A DNA stretch of 64,000 nt from positions 1 through 64,000 of the forward strand of contig NZ_CAMLJQ010000005.1 of NCBI RefSeq assembly GCF_946480305.1, in the 5' to 3' direction. The position numbers and the translations under genes were made by a program. Of the stretch, positions 35,313-43,924 are shown one piece after another (the stretch's first letter is position 1; every line of letters starts with the position of its first letter). The notes under the pieces are model-generated. The model saw only the letters and a program-made list of their open reading frames with translations. It was not told the DNA's origin and ran no database searches. The DNA comes from an uncultured Caldimonas sp. GTDB lineage: Bacteria > Pseudomonadota > Gammaproteobacteria > Burkholderiales > Burkholderiaceae.

Positions 35313-36515
35313 ATGAACAAGAAACGCATGCTCTACATCGGCGCCGCCTCGGCGGCGATCGTGGCCGTGCTGGCGTGGGCCTTTGCGCCGCGGCCGGTCG
35401 AGGTGGAGGTGAGCGCGGCGAGCGTGGGCCGCTTCGAGCGCACGATCGACGAGGACGGCAGGACGCGGCTGCGGGATCGCTATGTCGTGTCGGCACCGTT
35501 GGCGGGCCACCTGTCGCGCGTCACGCTGCGCGAGGGCGACACGCTGGCGGCCGACGCGCCGATCGCCACGCTGACGCCTGCGCTGTCGCCGATGCTGGAC
35601 GAGCGCACCGTGCGCGAGCTGCGCGCCCGGGTGGATGCGGCGCAGGCCATGGTCAAGCGCGCAGGCGCACGCATCGGGCTCGCGCAGGTGAGCCGGGAGC
35701 AGGCGCGCAACGAGGTGCGCCGCAGCGAGGAGCTGGCGGCGCAGGGCTACGTGTCGGCCACGAAGCTCGAGACCGACCGCCTCGCGTTGCGCGCAGCGCA
35801 GAAGGAATACGAAGCCGCCGAGGAAGACCACCACGTGGCCGAGTACGACCTGGCCCAGGCACGCGCCGCATTGGAGGCGATCCGCCAGCCGGGCACCGGC
35901 GCCACGCGCGCTTTTGTCGTGCGTTCGCCCATCGCCGGCACCGTGCTGCGCGTGAGCCAGACCAGCGAGGCGATGGTCGGCCTGGGAGCCCCGCTGGTGG
36001 AGGTGGGCGATACGCGCCGGCTGGAAGTGCTGGCGGAGCTGCTCACGTCCGACGCCTTGCAGACCCCACCCGGCACGTCGGTGCGCATCGAACGCTGGGG
36101 AGGCGAAGGCGTGCTCGAAGGCCGGGTGCGGCTGGTCGAGCCTTCCGCGTTCACCAAGGTCTCGGCGCTGGGGGTCGAAGAGCAGCGCGTCAACGTGCTG
36201 ATCGACATCACCAGCCCTGCCGAGCAATGGCAGGCACTGGGCGACGGCTTCCGCGTGAGCGTGAGCCTGGTGGTGCAGAACGTCGACCGGGCCTTGCGCG
36301 TGCCGGTCAGCGCGGTGTTTCCGCAGCCGGCTCAGGCCGGCATGGCGGTGTTCACCATCGACGGTGGCCGCGCGCGCCTGGTGCCCGTGGAAGTAGGCGC
36401 GCGCAATGGCGTCGAGGCGTGGATCAAGAGCGGCCTGGCAGCGGGGACGCAGGTGATCGTGTATCCGCCGTCCAGCGTGACCGAAGGCGTGCGCGTGAAG
36501 GCGCGCAAGCCCTGA
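35313..36515 (+). CDS. HlyD/RND-type periplasmic adaptor protein
   Basis: A 400-residue membrane-fusion protein: N-terminal anchor helix (about 7-27), a barrel-sandwich hybrid (SAPLAGHLSRVTLREGDTL and FVVRSPIAGTVLRV halves), a long helical hairpin between them (about 95-190) and C-terminal beta-barrel and membrane-proximal parts. It should bridge the FtsX permease to an outer-membrane channel or to its substrate. It begins 4 bp after the permease stop. Its last 92 bp overlap the 3' end of the opposite-strand SDR gene. Confidence 0.9.
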   Translation: MNKKRMLYIGAASAAIVAVLAWAFAPRPVEVEVSAASVGRFERTIDEDGRTRLRDRYVVSAPLAGHLSRVTLREGDTLAADAPIATLTPALSPMLDERTVRELRARVDAAQAMVKRAGARIGLAQVSREQARNEVRRSEELAAQGYVSATKLETDRLALRAAQKEYEAAEEDHHVAEYDLAQARAALEAIRQPGTGATRAFVVRSPIAGTVLRVSQTSEAMVGLGAPLVEVGDTRRLEVLAELLTSDALQTPPGTSVRIERWGGEGVLEGRVRLVEPSAFTKVSALGVEEQRVNVLIDITSPAEQWQALGDGFRVSVSLVVQNVDRALRVPVSAVFPQPAQAGMAVFTIDGGRARLVPVEVGARNGVEAWIKSGLAAGTQVIVYPPSSVTEGVRVKARKP

Positions 36516-37755
36516 GCGGCTGGGTGAACCACAGCACCACGAGCAGCGCCAGCACCGGCACGTTCTTGATCAGCGGCCCGCAGTGGTCGATGGTCAGCTC
36601 CGGCATGTTGACCGCCGCGGTGACCGTGTAGCCCACCACGGCACCGCACTGCACCGCATAGCACCAGGCGGAGGGCTTCGTCACGAGCCACAGGCCGAGC
36701 GCGGTGTTGAGCGTGCAGGACATCCACATCATCGCCACGCCTGCCTCGCCTTCGAAGCCGCAACGGGCCAGCAGCGCCAGCACGTTGGACTCGTGCGGGA
36801 ACAGCGCCGTGATCAGCGAGGTGTAGAGCCACATCGCCGCGATCGACCAGCGCAGCGCCGCTTGCAGCGGAGCGGGCATCGCGGGCTGCGCCTGCGGCAG
36901 CGCATCGGCCAGCGCAGTGGGGGCCCGCCCCAGCCAGGCAGGCGCCGCGTTGCGGGCCGAGAGGTTGCCGTTCTCCAGCATCGCGAGCGTGTCGGTGCTG
37001 AACACCTGCTGGGGCAGGTGCTCCGCGACCCGTGCACCGAGGCGCATCAGCGACATCGGCACCGGCAGCCAGATGGGGTCGGCCAGCCCTTGCGCGCAGC
37101 GGTAGGCGGCCAGCATCTCGCGGTAGGTGATGGGCTGCGGGCCCGCGAGTTCGACGATGCGGCGCAACGGAGCGTCGTGCTCGATCAGGCGGCACACCAC
37201 CTCGGCCACCTCGTACACGTGGATGGGTTGCACCCTCTGCCCGCCCCCGCCCGGCAGGCTGACGACCGGCAGGCTGGCCAGCGTCTGGAACAGCGCGGCG
37301 CTCTGGCTGTGCGGGCCGAACACCAGCGACGGGCGCACGATGGTCCAGTCGAGGTCGCTGTGCATCAGGGCCTCGTCGGCTGCGAGCTTGGTCGTCGCGT
37401 ACGGGGTGCGCAGGTGACCGGGCTCGCGGCCCACGCCGAGCGCCGACACCTGCACCACGCGGCGCACGCCGGCCAGCGCCGCGCCCCGGAACAGCTCAAG
37501 CGGCCCCTGTGCATGCAGGCGTTCGAAGCTCTGTTCGCCGTGTTCCATCAGGATGCCGACGGCATTGACCACCGCATCGATGCCTCGCAGCCGCACCGCC
37601 CAGGCCTCGGGAGGCACTGGTTGGGTGTAGTCGACATGCAGCCCCCCTGCTGCCGGCCGTCGCCCCCCTTCGACGACCTCGTGACCATGCGCCCTCAACG
37701 CGGCAATGACCGCACGGCCGATGCACCCGCTCGCTCCACAGACCAGTACCCTCAT
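36424..37755 (-). CDS. SDR/NAD(P)-binding epimerase-like protein fused to a DoxX-like membrane domain
   Basis: A 443-residue protein. Residues 1-290 are an atypical SDR fold: nucleotide loop GASGCIGRA, AVGIL strand, and YATTK near residue 120 in place of the catalytic YxxxK pair. Residues about 300-415 are four hydrophobic helices of DoxX-like type. The last 28 residues (basic, RACAPSRARLRSRW...) come from DNA overlapping the HlyD gene on the other strand and look like read-through past an older stop. A very strong GGAGGGAAGG site precedes the ATG. It is 46 bp behind the DCC gene and probably in its operon. Confidence 0.8.
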   Translation of the reverse strand: MRVLVCGASGCIGRAVIAALRAHGHEVVEGGRRPAAGGLHVDYTQPVPPEAWAVRLRGIDAVVNAVGILMEHGEQSFERLHAQGPLELFRGAALAGVRRVVQVSALGVGREPGHLRTPYATTKLAADEALMHSDLDWTIVRPSLVFGPHSQSAALFQTLASLPVVSLPGGGGQRVQPIHVYEVAEVVCRLIEHDAPLRRIVELAGPQPITYREMLAAYRCAQGLADPIWLPVPMSLMRLGARVAEHLPQQVFSTDTLAMLENGNLSARNAAPAWLGRAPTALADALPQAQPAMPAPLQAALRWSIAAMWLYTSLITALFPHESNVLALLARCGFEGEAGVAMMWMSCTLNTALGLWLVTKPSAWCYAVQCGAVVGYTVTAAVNMPELTIDHCGPLIKNVPVLALLVVLWFTQPLRACAPSRARLRSRWTADTRSPASPLPGRS

Positions 37756-37801
37756 GACCTTCCCTCCTTCGCTTGTCGTGTCGTTTGAATGTCGGGTGGC
37801 T

Positions 37802-38248
37802 TCAGCGCCGCTGCACGTCGCATTGCCCGTCGTGGCAGGCGCGCATGCGGCGCGTCATGCGCCAGGCTTCCAGCGCCTCGACCGCAGGCGCCAGCACCCG
37901 CGAGATGCCGTAGCGGTTGCGTGCGAACACGCGGTAACCCACCTCGAACACCGGCCGCAACAGCGGCCAGCCGGTGGGCCGCAGCACCCAGCCGAGGCCT
38001 GCGGCGGCATAAGCCAACCGCAGGACCTCGACCCCCCTGAGGGTGCGTCCATCGGCAGCGATGCCGTGGATGACAGCGTTCATTTCATCGAGCGTCGCGC
38101 CATAAGGTGACGGATCGAACCCCGGTGCCGAGATGTCGACGAACTGCAACCGCCCATCGGTGCACCGCTCGCGCAGGTGGTCCATCTCGAGCCGGCACAC
38201 CGGGCAGGAGGCGTCGTACAGCAAGGTCAGCGGATAGGCGGTGCTCAT
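37802..38248 (-). CDS. DCC-family thiol-disulfide oxidoreductase-like protein (DUF393)
   Basis: A 148-residue protein with the DUF393 signature LLYDASCPVCRLEMDHLR, where CPVC is the presumed redox pair, and a VEVLRLAYAAAGLGWVLRP segment that is also typical. A C-terminal Cys pair lies in RACHDGQCDVQ. Ribosome site AAGGAAATGAG precedes the ATG. An inverted-repeat operator lies 17 bp upstream of the start. It is downstream of a GbsR-like regulator and followed by the SDR gene, so redox or stress function controlled by that regulator is likely. Confidence 0.85.
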   Translation of the reverse strand: MSTAYPLTLLYDASCPVCRLEMDHLRERCTDGRLQFVDISAPGFDPSPYGATLDEMNAVIHGIAADGRTLRGVEVLRLAYAAAGLGWVLRPTGWPLLRPVFEVGYRVFARNRYGISRVLAPAVEALEAWRMTRRMRACHDGQCDVQRR

Positions 38249-38264
38249 CTCATTTCCTTCCAAA

Positions 38265-38284
38265 ATTTCTGTCAACACAGAAAT
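38265..38284. promoter_or_regulatory. operator site A: ATTTCTGT-4-ACAGAAAT
   Basis: Perfect 8-bp arms (38265-38272, 38277-38284) with a 4-nt spacer lie 16 bp upstream of the DCC start and 24 bp beyond the stop of the GbsR-like regulator. The same half-site occurs at 38922-38941 in front of the regulator gene. The shared motif suggests both are bound by that regulator. Confidence 0.75.
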
Positions 38285-38308
38285 CAATCGCCAAAAAATT
38301 TTGGCCTC

Positions 38309-38896
38309 TCAAGGCCCCAACAGGTCGGCCGGCGAAGCGCGGCGCTCCTCGTCGGACTCGGTGCCCTGCTGCACGTCGCGGCCGAGCAGCTTCTTGATCT
38401 TCGCGCCCAGCTTCAGCACCTTGCTCAGCGTCGCGGTGTCGAGCCGCAGCATCTCGTCGCTCCACATCGTGAGCGTTTCCAGCAGGTCCAGCGTCTCCTT
38501 CATGCGCAGCTTGGCTTCGGCCGGATCCTTCGCGATGGCCGGATCGGCCAGCAATTCGCGCAGCACGGCGACGGTCGGTGCGATCTCGCGTTGCTGGCGC
38601 TCGCGCACGATGGTGCGCAGCAGCTCCCACACCTGGGTCGAGGTTTCGAAATGATCGCGGCGGTCGCCAGGTATGTGGACCAGCCGCACGAGCTTCCAGC
38701 TTTGCAGTTCGCGGATGCTGGTGCTGACGTTGGAACGTGCGATGACCAGGGTTTCGGCGATCTCTTCCGCATGCATGGGCCGACCGGTGATGTAGAGCAG
38801 CGCGTGGATCTGCGCGACGGTGCGGTTCACACCCCACCGGGTGCCCATTTCGCCCCAATGGAGCACGAAGCGGGAGAGGGTCGGAGACAGGTTCAT
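38309..38896 (-). CDS. GbsR/MarR-type transcriptional regulator
   Basis: A 195-residue winged-helix protein. The N-terminal part reads SRFVLHWGEMGTRWGVNRTVAQIHALLYI, a hallmark of the GbsR-like group, followed by the recognition helix RSNVSTSIRELQSW and wing HIPGDRRDHFET; the last 90 residues are helical. The ATG at 38894-38896 is favoured, but an in-frame ATG at 38932 would add 12 residues within the operator. The operator at 38916-38947 lies just upstream and its partner lies after the stop, so autoregulation and control of the DCC-SDR genes is expected. Confidence 0.85.
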   Translation of the reverse strand: MNLSPTLSRFVLHWGEMGTRWGVNRTVAQIHALLYITGRPMHAEEIAETLVIARSNVSTSIRELQSWKLVRLVHIPGDRRDHFETSTQVWELLRTIVRERQQREIAPTVAVLRELLADPAIAKDPAEAKLRMKETLDLLETLTMWSDEMLRLDTATLSKVLKLGAKIKKLLGRDVQQGTESDEERRASPADLLGP

Positions 38897-38915
38897 GGCG
38901 CCCACTCTAGAAGCG

Positions 38916-38947
38916 TCTGAAATTTCTGTCAATACAGAAATTTCAGA
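38916..38947. promoter_or_regulatory. operator site B: 14-bp perfect inverted repeat
   Basis: Arms 38916-38929 and 38934-38947 are perfect reverse complements (TCTGAAATTTCTGT) around a 4-nt CAAT spacer. The inner 20 bp have the same half-sites as site A. It covers the region just upstream of the regulator start and ends one base before the stop of the DUF429 gene, a good place for autorepression. Confidence 0.85.
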
Positions 38948-38948
38948 T

Positions 38949-39776
38949 TCACGCCGTCAGGATCCACCCTTCCAGCGGGTCCGCATCCAACGGCTTGCCC
39001 CAGTTGGGGTGGCCCAAGCCCCACGCCGCCTGCATCATGCACAGCACGGCATCCAGGCTGTCGGCCATCGGATCTGCCGCGAGGCGGTCGCGTTGGGCGT
39101 GGGTGATGCGCAGGCGCAGGCCCAGTCGGGTGCGGCCTTGCTCCAGCGCTTCGAGCATGTCCTTGCGGGCGACGAGCCGCTCCGGCGTCTGCTTTGCCTT
39201 TTCGTCGGCCTTGTAGCTGCGCGAGCCGATCAGCTCGCGCGCCAGCAGGCCGGGGTACCCCTCCAGCGCGACGCGACTCGTGTCGCCGTCGTGCAGGCCC
39301 GGCAGGTGCACGCCTGCCTCGAGCAGGCGCGGCACGCCGGCATGCAACATGAAGGCCACCGGCGGGTTGACCCATTTCATCGAGGGCGACGAGCCGGCCG
39401 GTGCATCGCAGGCGCGGTGCGCGAATTTGCCGCCCACCGGGCGCGCTGCGCAGAACGCGGCAAAGGTGTCGCGGATGGTCTCGCGCGACAAGGAGGTGTA
39501 GTGCCGGATCATCGGCAGCCACTCGACTGGCCAGCCGAGATGCTCGACCAGCTCGCGGGGCAGGCCGAACGGAAAATCGAACGCGCCGACCCATGGCCCG
39601 GGCGCCGCGAGCCAGTCGGCAAAGGCCGCATCAGTCGGCAATGCCAGCAACTCCTTCAGCTGCACCACGTCGCCACTGCGTTGCCCGCGGGCCACGGTGA
39701 TCGGCTTGGTACGGGTGGGCCGGCTCGTGAAATCGACGCCGACCACCGCGATATCGGAAGCGTTTGCGACATCCAT
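38949..39776 (-). CDS. DUF429-family protein (predicted RNase H-like fold)
   Basis: A 275-residue protein starting MDVANASDIAVVGVDFTSRP; GVDFTSRP is the N-terminal Asp-bearing strand of the DUF429 family, which is predicted to have a ribonuclease H-like core. Other acidic positions (FDFPFGLP, ADSLDAVLCM) fit the same fold. The frame is open upstream to 39923 but the extra 49 residues run into the promoter region of the divergent gene. Its role is not known to me. Confidence 0.75.
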   Translation of the reverse strand: MDVANASDIAVVGVDFTSRPTRTKPITVARGQRSGDVVQLKELLALPTDAAFADWLAAPGPWVGAFDFPFGLPRELVEHLGWPVEWLPMIRHYTSLSRETIRDTFAAFCAARPVGGKFAHRACDAPAGSSPSMKWVNPPVAFMLHAGVPRLLEAGVHLPGLHDGDTSRVALEGYPGLLARELIGSRSYKADEKAKQTPERLVARKDMLEALEQGRTRLGLRLRITHAQRDRLAADPMADSLDAVLCMMQAAWGLGHPNWGKPLDADPLEGWILTA

Positions 39777-39864
39777 CCACCCGATTGTGTGTGATGAAAG
39801 GCAACCGCCTCGCACGCGGCGACTCGCTCCTGCAGAATCGATTCCTGTCGTCTGCCCCTCTGCC

Positions 39865-40986
39865 ATGAACACGCCCGTCCCCCTGCCCGCCTCCGCCCGC
39901 CGACGCCGCTGGCTCCTGATCACCTTGGTCGTGCTGCTGACGCTGGGCGTGCTCGGCGCCGTCGCTTTTCACGTCGCGGTGCAGCAGCTGCAGCGCCAGA
40001 TCGAAGCGGCGCTGGGCCCACGCAGCAGCGTGGGCAGCCTCGACGTGACGTGGGCCGGCGTCGAAGCGCGTGACGTGCGCGTGCGGGGCAGCAAGACCGC
40101 CCCCCTGCGCTGGCCGGCCGAAGACGAACTGCGAGCCGAACGGGTGCTGGTGGTGCCCGAACTGCGCGGCCTGCTGACGGCAGACATCCGCATCAGCCGC
40201 GTCGTCATCGAGGGCGGATACGTCTCGATGCTGCGCACGCGTGACGGCAAATTGAAGGTGCTGCCTGCCCTGACCGAGCCCGACGATGCGCCCGTGCGCA
40301 AAGTGTCGAACGAGGCGGAGGCACCCGGCCTGGCGGTGTGGATCGGTGCCATCGAATTGCGCAACGGCACGCTGGACTTCCACGACGCCTCGGTGCGACG
40401 GCAGCCGGTGAAGCTGCGGCTGGCACAGTTGCAGGCAGAGGTGGGCCCGCTCGACCTGCCCCGGCTCGCCACGCCCACCCGCATCCAGTTCGATGGATTG
40501 ATGAAGGGCGTGCAACGCGACGGTCGCATCCACATCGGCGGCGACGTGACCATCGCCACGCAGGACTCGGACCTGCGGATCCGGCTCGACGGCGTCGACC
40601 TGGTCGCGCTGCAGCCCTATCTCATCAAGGTGTCGGAAGCCGGCGTGAAACGGGGCGCGATGGACCTGCGGCTCGACGCGACGGTGAAAGACAAGCGGCT
40701 GCATGCGCCCGGCCACCTGACCCTGATCGACCTGCAGCTCGAAAGCAGCGGCCTGCTCGGCACCTTTGCCGGCGTGCCGCGCCAGGCAGTCATTGCGTCG
40801 ATGAGCAAGAACGACCGCCTGGAGCTCGACTTCACGCTGGAAGGCAGGCTCGACGATCCGAAGTTCTCATTGAACGAGAACCTGGCGATACAGGTGGCCG
40901 CAGGCCTGGCCACCGCGCTCGGCGTCAGCGTGGGCGGCATGGTGGAAGGCGTGGGCGACGTGATCAAGGGCCTGTTCGGGCGCTGA
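39865..40986 (+). CDS. AsmA/DUF748-like envelope protein
   Basis: A 373-residue protein with an N-terminal membrane anchor (about 15-38) and a long beta-rich periplasmic part typical of AsmA-like repeats: DIRISRVVIEGGYVSMLR, TLDFHDASVRRQPVKL and a later VATPTRIQF-type strand pattern. Proteins of this class form bridges that support lipid transport or envelope integrity. The C-terminal helix (about 345-370) is amphipathic and Gly/Val-rich. It is divergent from DUF429, with 88 bp between starts. Confidence 0.75.
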   Translation: MNTPVPLPASARRRRWLLITLVVLLTLGVLGAVAFHVAVQQLQRQIEAALGPRSSVGSLDVTWAGVEARDVRVRGSKTAPLRWPAEDELRAERVLVVPELRGLLTADIRISRVVIEGGYVSMLRTRDGKLKVLPALTEPDDAPVRKVSNEAEAPGLAVWIGAIELRNGTLDFHDASVRRQPVKLRLAQLQAEVGPLDLPRLATPTRIQFDGLMKGVQRDGRIHIGGDVTIATQDSDLRIRLDGVDLVALQPYLIKVSEAGVKRGAMDLRLDATVKDKRLHAPGHLTLIDLQLESSGLLGTFAGVPRQAVIASMSKNDRLELDFTLEGRLDDPKFSLNENLAIQVAAGLATALGVSVGGMVEGVGDVIKGLFGR

Positions 40987-41003
40987 CCGGCGCAACGCCC
41001 CGC

Positions 41004-41429
41004 TCAGGTGCGGCAGATGATGGAGGCGGTGGCGATCAATTCGTCCAGCAGGGCCATCGACGCCTTGCCCGAGACACGGTAGGGGTCGAGCACCGGCTTC
41101 TCCGAATACTTCAGCAGCAGCGACGGGTTGATCTTGGCCAGGTTGACCTGCCCCATCGTCCAGCCGGCGAAACGGCGCTCGGCGATCTCTTCGTAGTGCA
41201 GCATGACCACGTCGCGGTGCCGCTCGTCGCAGACGATCTGCTTGTAGAGCTGGTTGACCGCATCGCGCCCGCCTTCGAGCACCTGCATGAAGATGTCGCC
41301 CCCATAACAGAGGATGCCGGTGATGCCGAGCGCCGGGTTGTGGGCGCGCGACTGCGCAAGGATGGCCTCGATCGCCTCCTGGCTCAGCGGCTGCGCAGCA
41401 CGGCTGGCGTAGAGCAAGCGGATCAGCAT
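41004..41429 (-). CDS. BLUF-domain blue-light photoreceptor
   Basis: A 141-residue protein consisting of a BLUF flavin domain plus a short helical tail, the PixD/'short BLUF' form. The residues that bind flavin and run the photocycle are present: Tyr7, Asn31 (HNPALGITGILCY), Gln49 (IFMQVLEG), Trp90 and Met92 (FAGWTMGQ). It starts 10 bp after the stop of folE, so the two probably share a transcript. It lacks an output domain, so it should act by binding a partner. No gene for such a partner is recognisable nearby. Confidence 0.92.
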   Translation of the reverse strand: MLIRLLYASRAAQPLSQEAIEAILAQSRAHNPALGITGILCYGGDIFMQVLEGGRDAVNQLYKQIVCDERHRDVVMLHYEEIAERRFAGWTMGQVNLAKINPSLLLKYSEKPVLDPYRVSGKASMALLDELIATASIICRT

Positions 41430-41439
41430 GGGGTTCGCC

Positions 41440-42159
41440 TCACTTCCGATGGTTCAGCAGGGAGAGGAATTCGCGTCGCAGCGAGGCGTCCTTCAGGAAG
41501 GAGCCGCGCATCACGCTGTTGATCATCTTGGAGTCCATGTCCTTCACGCCGCGCCACTGCATGCAGAAGTGATCGGCCTCCATCACGATGGCCAGGCCGT
41601 CGGGCTGCATCTTGTCCTGCAGCAGGTCGGCCACCTGCGTGACGGCCTCCTCCTGGATCTGCGGACGGCTCATGATCCACTCGGCCAGACGCGCGTACTT
41701 CGACAGGCCGATCAGGTTGGAGTGCTCGTTCGGCATCACGCCGATCCACAGCTTGCCCAGGATGGGGCAGAAGTGATGCGAGCACGCACTGCGCACGGTG
41801 ACCGGGCCCACGATCATCAGCTCGTTCAGACGCTCGACGTTGGGGAATTCGGTGACCGGCGGGATCTTCACGTAGCGGCCCTTGAACACCTCCTGCAGAT
41901 ACATCTTGGCGACGCGGCGCGCGGTGTCCTGGGTGTTGTGGTCGCCCTCGGTGTCGATCACCAGGCTGTCGAGCACGCCCTTCATGCGGTCCTGCACCTC
42001 GTCGAGCAGCGCTTCCAGCTCGCCCGGCTCGATGAAGTCGGCGATGTTGTCGTTGGCGTGGAACCGCTGCTTGGCGGCCCGGATGCGTTCGCGGATGCGC
42101 TGGGAGACCGGCACGCCCTCGTCGTGCGCGGCTTCGCTGATGGGAGAGACGGCTTTCAT
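41440..42159 (-). CDS. folE: GTP cyclohydrolase I
   Basis: A 239-residue enzyme that converts GTP to dihydroneopterin triphosphate, the first step of folate and pterin synthesis. The zinc ligands are in SACSHHFCPILG (Cys and His) and HFCMQWRGV (Cys); the DRMKGVLDSLVIDTEGDHN region and GLSKYARLAEW also match the family. The N-terminal 40 residues are an extension not found in short forms. An ATG at 42189 would add 10 residues. It is directly upstream of the BLUF gene, 66 bp downstream of the DNA ligase stop. Confidence 0.93.
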   Translation of the reverse strand: MKAVSPISEAAHDEGVPVSQRIRERIRAAKQRFHANDNIADFIEPGELEALLDEVQDRMKGVLDSLVIDTEGDHNTQDTARRVAKMYLQEVFKGRYVKIPPVTEFPNVERLNELMIVGPVTVRSACSHHFCPILGKLWIGVMPNEHSNLIGLSKYARLAEWIMSRPQIQEEAVTQVADLLQDKMQPDGLAIVMEADHFCMQWRGVKDMDSKMINSVMRGSFLKDASLRREFLSLLNHRK

Positions 42160-42225
42160 GGCGGGCAATTCTTGTGGCGTGCCAGGCATGCTAGCAGCGA
42201 TCGGCCAGCGTGAAGGGGCTCAGGG

Positions 42226-43914
42226 TCATGCGCCCGCCAGCAGCGACTCCAGCGTCTGCAACGTGTCGGCCTCGTGCAGCGGTTTGTCGGTGCGGATGCG
42301 CAGCATGCGGGGAAAGCGCACCGCGATGCCGCTCTTGTGCCGCGAGCTGCGGTTGATGCCTTCGAAGCCCAACTCGAACACCAGCGTGGGCTTGACGCTG
42401 CGCACCGGGCCGAACTTCTCCAGCGTGTGCCGTCGGATCGTCGCGTCGACCACCTTGAACTCCTCGTCGGTGAGGCCCGAGTAGGCCTTGGCAAACGGCA
42501 CCAGTTGCAGGCCGCCCTCCGTGGGCGGATCGCGCCGTTCGATGGCGTCGATCACAGCCTGGGCTTCGTCCGCGTTGGCGGGCGTGCGGCTCCACACCGC
42601 GAAGGTGTAGTCGGTGTAGAGGCTGGCGCGCCGGCCATGACCCCGCTGCGCGTAGATGAGCACGCAATCCACGCTCATCGGATCGATCTTCCACTTCCAC
42701 CACGTGCCTTCGGCCTTCGTGCGGCCCACGCCATAGCCGGCCTCGCGGTGCTTGAGCATGAACCCCTCGACGCCACGCGCCCGCGACTCCTCGCGCAGGG
42801 CGGCGAGCGATGGCCAGTCTGCCGCCTCGACGACCGGAGACACCGGTACCGGCAGCGTGGTCAGCAGCTCGCGCCGCTGCCACTGCGGCTGCGCGCGCAC
42901 GTCCTGCCCCTGCCACTCCAGCACGTCGTAGGCCATGAAGCTGACCGGCGCATCGGCCAGCACCTTCTTCGTCAAGGTCTTGCGGCCGATGCGCTGCTGC
43001 AGCAGCGAAAACGGTGCCGGGCGGTCGTCCTTCCAGACCAGGATCTCGCCGTCGAGCACGGTGCCGTCGGGCAGTGGCTGCGCCAGCGCGACGACCTCGG
43101 GGAAGCGGTCGGTGACCAGCTCTTCGCCACGCGACCAGATCCACACCTGCCCCGCGCGCTTGACCAGTTGCGCGCGGATGCCGTCGTACTTCCATTCAAC
43201 CAGCCATTGCGAGGGGGCACCGAGCCGGGGCTCGAACTGCTCGAGCGGCAGGTCGATCTGGTGAGCGAGGAAGAACGGGTACGGCTGCCCGCCGTCGGCC
43301 GGGCCATCGGCCTCGGGCGACAACAGCGCGGCATAACGCTCGGCGGAGGGCGTGGCCTCCCCTTCGCTGACCATGGAGGTGAAGCCCATCATGCGCTGCG
43401 CCACCAGCTTGGCGTCGATGCCCGCGTGCTCGGCCAGCGCCCGCGTGACCAGCAGCCGCGACACGCCCACCCGGAAGCCGCCGCCGATCAGCTTGGCCAG
43501 CAGGAAGCGGCCGGCCCAGTCGAGTTCGTCCCAATACGTGCGGATGCGGGCTGCCTGTTCGTCGGCAGACATGCCGCGCAGCGGCAACAGGCGCTGCTCG
43601 ACCCACTGGGCGAGACCGAGCTGGGTGTCCCCTCGGCCGGGGGGCAGCACATGGGCGATGGTCTCCGCGAGATCGCCCACCGCCTGGTAGCTTTCCTCGA
43701 ACAACCAGTCGTCGATGCCTGCCACCTGGCAGGCGAGCACGCGCAGCTGCTGGGTGGGCACGACCTGCCGCGGCCGCCCTCCCGAGAGGAAGTACACCGC
43801 CCACGCCGCGTCGGCCGGCTGCGCGTGCTCGAAGTAGCGCTTCAGCGCGGCGACCTTGTCGAGCGTGCTCGTGGACGCGTCGAGTTCGGCATAGAGGCGC
43901 GCAAAGAGCTTCAT
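42226..43914 (-). CDS. ATP-dependent DNA ligase (ligase-associated DNA damage cluster)
   Basis: A 562-residue bacterial ATP-dependent ligase. The adenylation motif KYDGIR lies near residue 241 within WLVEWKYDGIRAQL, motif III LDGEI follows at about 290, and the OB-fold is C-terminal. An N-terminal helical DNA-binding domain (about 1-190) is typical of the 'DNA_lig_bact' type that travels with an MBL exonuclease and an Lhr-type helicase. The exonuclease is nearby at 44422-45456, with a small unknown gene between. No Ku or LigD domain is present, so it is not the NHEJ ligase. Confidence 0.93.
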   Translation of the reverse strand: MKLFARLYAELDASTSTLDKVAALKRYFEHAQPADAAWAVYFLSGGRPRQVVPTQQLRVLACQVAGIDDWLFEESYQAVGDLAETIAHVLPPGRGDTQLGLAQWVEQRLLPLRGMSADEQAARIRTYWDELDWAGRFLLAKLIGGGFRVGVSRLLVTRALAEHAGIDAKLVAQRMMGFTSMVSEGEATPSAERYAALLSPEADGPADGGQPYPFFLAHQIDLPLEQFEPRLGAPSQWLVEWKYDGIRAQLVKRAGQVWIWSRGEELVTDRFPEVVALAQPLPDGTVLDGEILVWKDDRPAPFSLLQQRIGRKTLTKKVLADAPVSFMAYDVLEWQGQDVRAQPQWQRRELLTTLPVPVSPVVEAADWPSLAALREESRARGVEGFMLKHREAGYGVGRTKAEGTWWKWKIDPMSVDCVLIYAQRGHGRRASLYTDYTFAVWSRTPANADEAQAVIDAIERRDPPTEGGLQLVPFAKAYSGLTDEEFKVVDATIRRHTLEKFGPVRSVKPTLVFELGFEGINRSSRHKSGIAVRFPRMLRIRTDKPLHEADTLQTLESLLAGA

Positions 43915-43924
43915 CGCGGTAGCG

